This document shows positions 62,785-64,000 of a stretch of 64,000 nt of DNA, piece after piece. The stretch covers positions 72,584,730 to 72,648,729 of the forward strand of contig OX578136.1 in NCBI GenBank assembly GCA_951213105.1. The letters are read 5' to 3'. The notes below the pieces were generated by a model. The model was not told the DNA's origin and ran no database searches. It saw nothing but the letters and a program-made list of their open reading frames with translations. Within the stretch, counting starts at the first letter, position 1; every line of letters starts with the position of its first letter. This DNA is from Amaurobius ferox (taxonomy: Eukaryota > Arthropoda > Arachnida > Araneae > Amaurobiidae). The translations under genes and the position numbers were made by a program.

Positions 62785-64000
62785 AGCAACAAATCTCTCG
62801 AAAGAGATAATTATACATCAATTAACTTACATTTATTAATGCTTTTTCGAAATTTCTCATGCACCTTTAATACTGAAACATTGTTGAAAAGAAATTTCTG
62901 TTTTTCCATACACGTATTATCTTTTATTAACTAACTTTTTTATTACTTTCAAAAAATAAAAATACATATCTTAAAATTTCTAATTAGCAATTTTTGTAAT
63001 CGACTTATTAATTAATTACCGTTCGAATTAACTAATATTTGTTTCATTGGATTGAAAACTTGCGTTACCACCCTTGTACCCAGCAAAAAGCATCGACTAA
63101 AATATACAGAAATTCGTTGGAAATGTGAAAAACTTTAAACTGGAACTCTACAGATTCGTGAAGAAATGTGAAGGAAATTAAAACATAGATTCTACAAATT
63201 CTTGCGGAAAAACTGCCTTTAACGATCGATTTGTTTTTTAAAATTTCAGCATTTATTGTCATTATATGTAATTTAATTCGCAAAAAATAGATATTTATAA
63301 CGTAAATATGTTAATAAATACAAAGTATAAAACCATACGAAAATTTTAAAACTGTAATATTCTACTACATTTTTTTCATAGACATGTACAATTGTTAACC
63401 GGTATATATTTCAATAATACTATACTACATAGACAAATTCATTGTAATAGGCTGACATGTGTTTTTTACTGATCCTAAAAAGTATAAAAATTATATTGAA
63501 AAAATTCATCATGTAGCCCTGGTCTCCCCTACTACTCTTGTCAAATGTAAAAGTGAAATTTGTTTTCCTTCTCAGACATAAAAGAGCAAAAGTAAAATTT
63601 TGGAGAAATGTACTTTTTCGAGATTTTATAACTGATCAAATCCTTTTTAAAAACTTATTTATTGATTTTTTTTTTCAAATTGCTTCATTTTTTTATCAAA
63701 TATATCAGTTTTAAACCTAATTTGTCTCATAAGTCCAAGCAAAAATGTTTTCTGTAGAAGGTGTATATATATATATATATATCAATGCGTTTTTATTTTT
63801 GCTGCATTGGGTGTCGTAAAGAAAATTCAAACACACCGGATGCTATTTCTTCCAGTTCTTCGCTTCACAAGAAAAGAAATTCCGTAGAAATAGATTTCGA
63901 ATTGTAAAATGAGAAAAAGGTTAAAAAAATAAATAAAATAAAAAGTATTTCTAACGAGGCGTAAATAAAACTCACTCTAAGAAAATTTTATTCTAATTTA
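62785..64000. other. AT-rich DNA beyond the array
   Basis: It begins AGCAACAAATCTCTCGAAAG, unrelated to the array unit. No gene is supported; the 72-codon minus frame at 63065-63283 has no recognised feature. A short (TA)n lies at about 63764-63781. Confidence 0.5.

Overview
The window is gene-poor, AT-rich animal nuclear DNA. It most likely comes from an arthropod: the 5S-like head of a SINE at 1965-2083 matches arthropod 5S rRNA closely, including the GGGCGCGG and AACACCGCGTG segments. I cannot assign an order. I find no intact host protein gene in 64 kb. Almost everything recognisable is transposon-derived, tandemly repeated or microsatellite.

Positions 1-34,000 are a mosaic of non-autonomous elements. 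Two related families, here called X and Y, share a short 5' hairpin built on CTTTCC...GGAAAG, a (TG)n tract about 120 bp inside, and a 3' end resembling GGAAAGTCATGTGCTGCCC. X copies lie at 1-316, 1440-2515, 17471-17931, 18489-18606, 19471-21400 and 25711-26634. Y copies lie at 6424-8137, 8300-9135, 17932-18200, 21401-22565 and 28109-28860. A long foldback family, here called Z, has two complete copies (2686-5501 and 32494-35616) and one single-arm copy (23150-24363). A fourth repeat, W, recurs beside X/Y ends and inside the tandem array.

Nested insertions give a relative history. A full-length 5S-derived SINE with a 14-bp target duplication (1683-2099) sits in an X copy. A 58-bp truncated sister, also with a 14-bp duplication (20821-20906), sits in another X copy. 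A 918-bp LTR-like sequence with a 5-bp duplication (6795-7722) splits a Y copy. A decayed, internally deleted Tigger/pogo-like DNA transposon lies at 15260-17088. Smaller TIR elements occur at 13538-13869 and 29465-30325.

Positions 34,145-62,784 are the most striking part: ten near-identical tandem units of about 2.86 kb. Each unit holds most of a Z right arm (paired CACGTG sites and a TATAAA), a W segment, a near-perfect 282-bp palindrome and, 6 to 8 bp beyond it, a (TA)n tract. Hand-counted, the tract runs 73, 33, 51, 33, 47, 49, 51, 69, 53 and 43 nt from unit 1 to unit 10, and this explains nearly all the variation in unit length. Shared substitutions and tract lengths suggest that units 2-3 and 4-5 are copies of one dimer. 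The array starts inside the right arm of the Z copy at 32,494 and ends abruptly at 62,784 in unrelated AT-rich DNA. The remaining stretches hold no gene I can support, apart from a few weak exon-like candidates.
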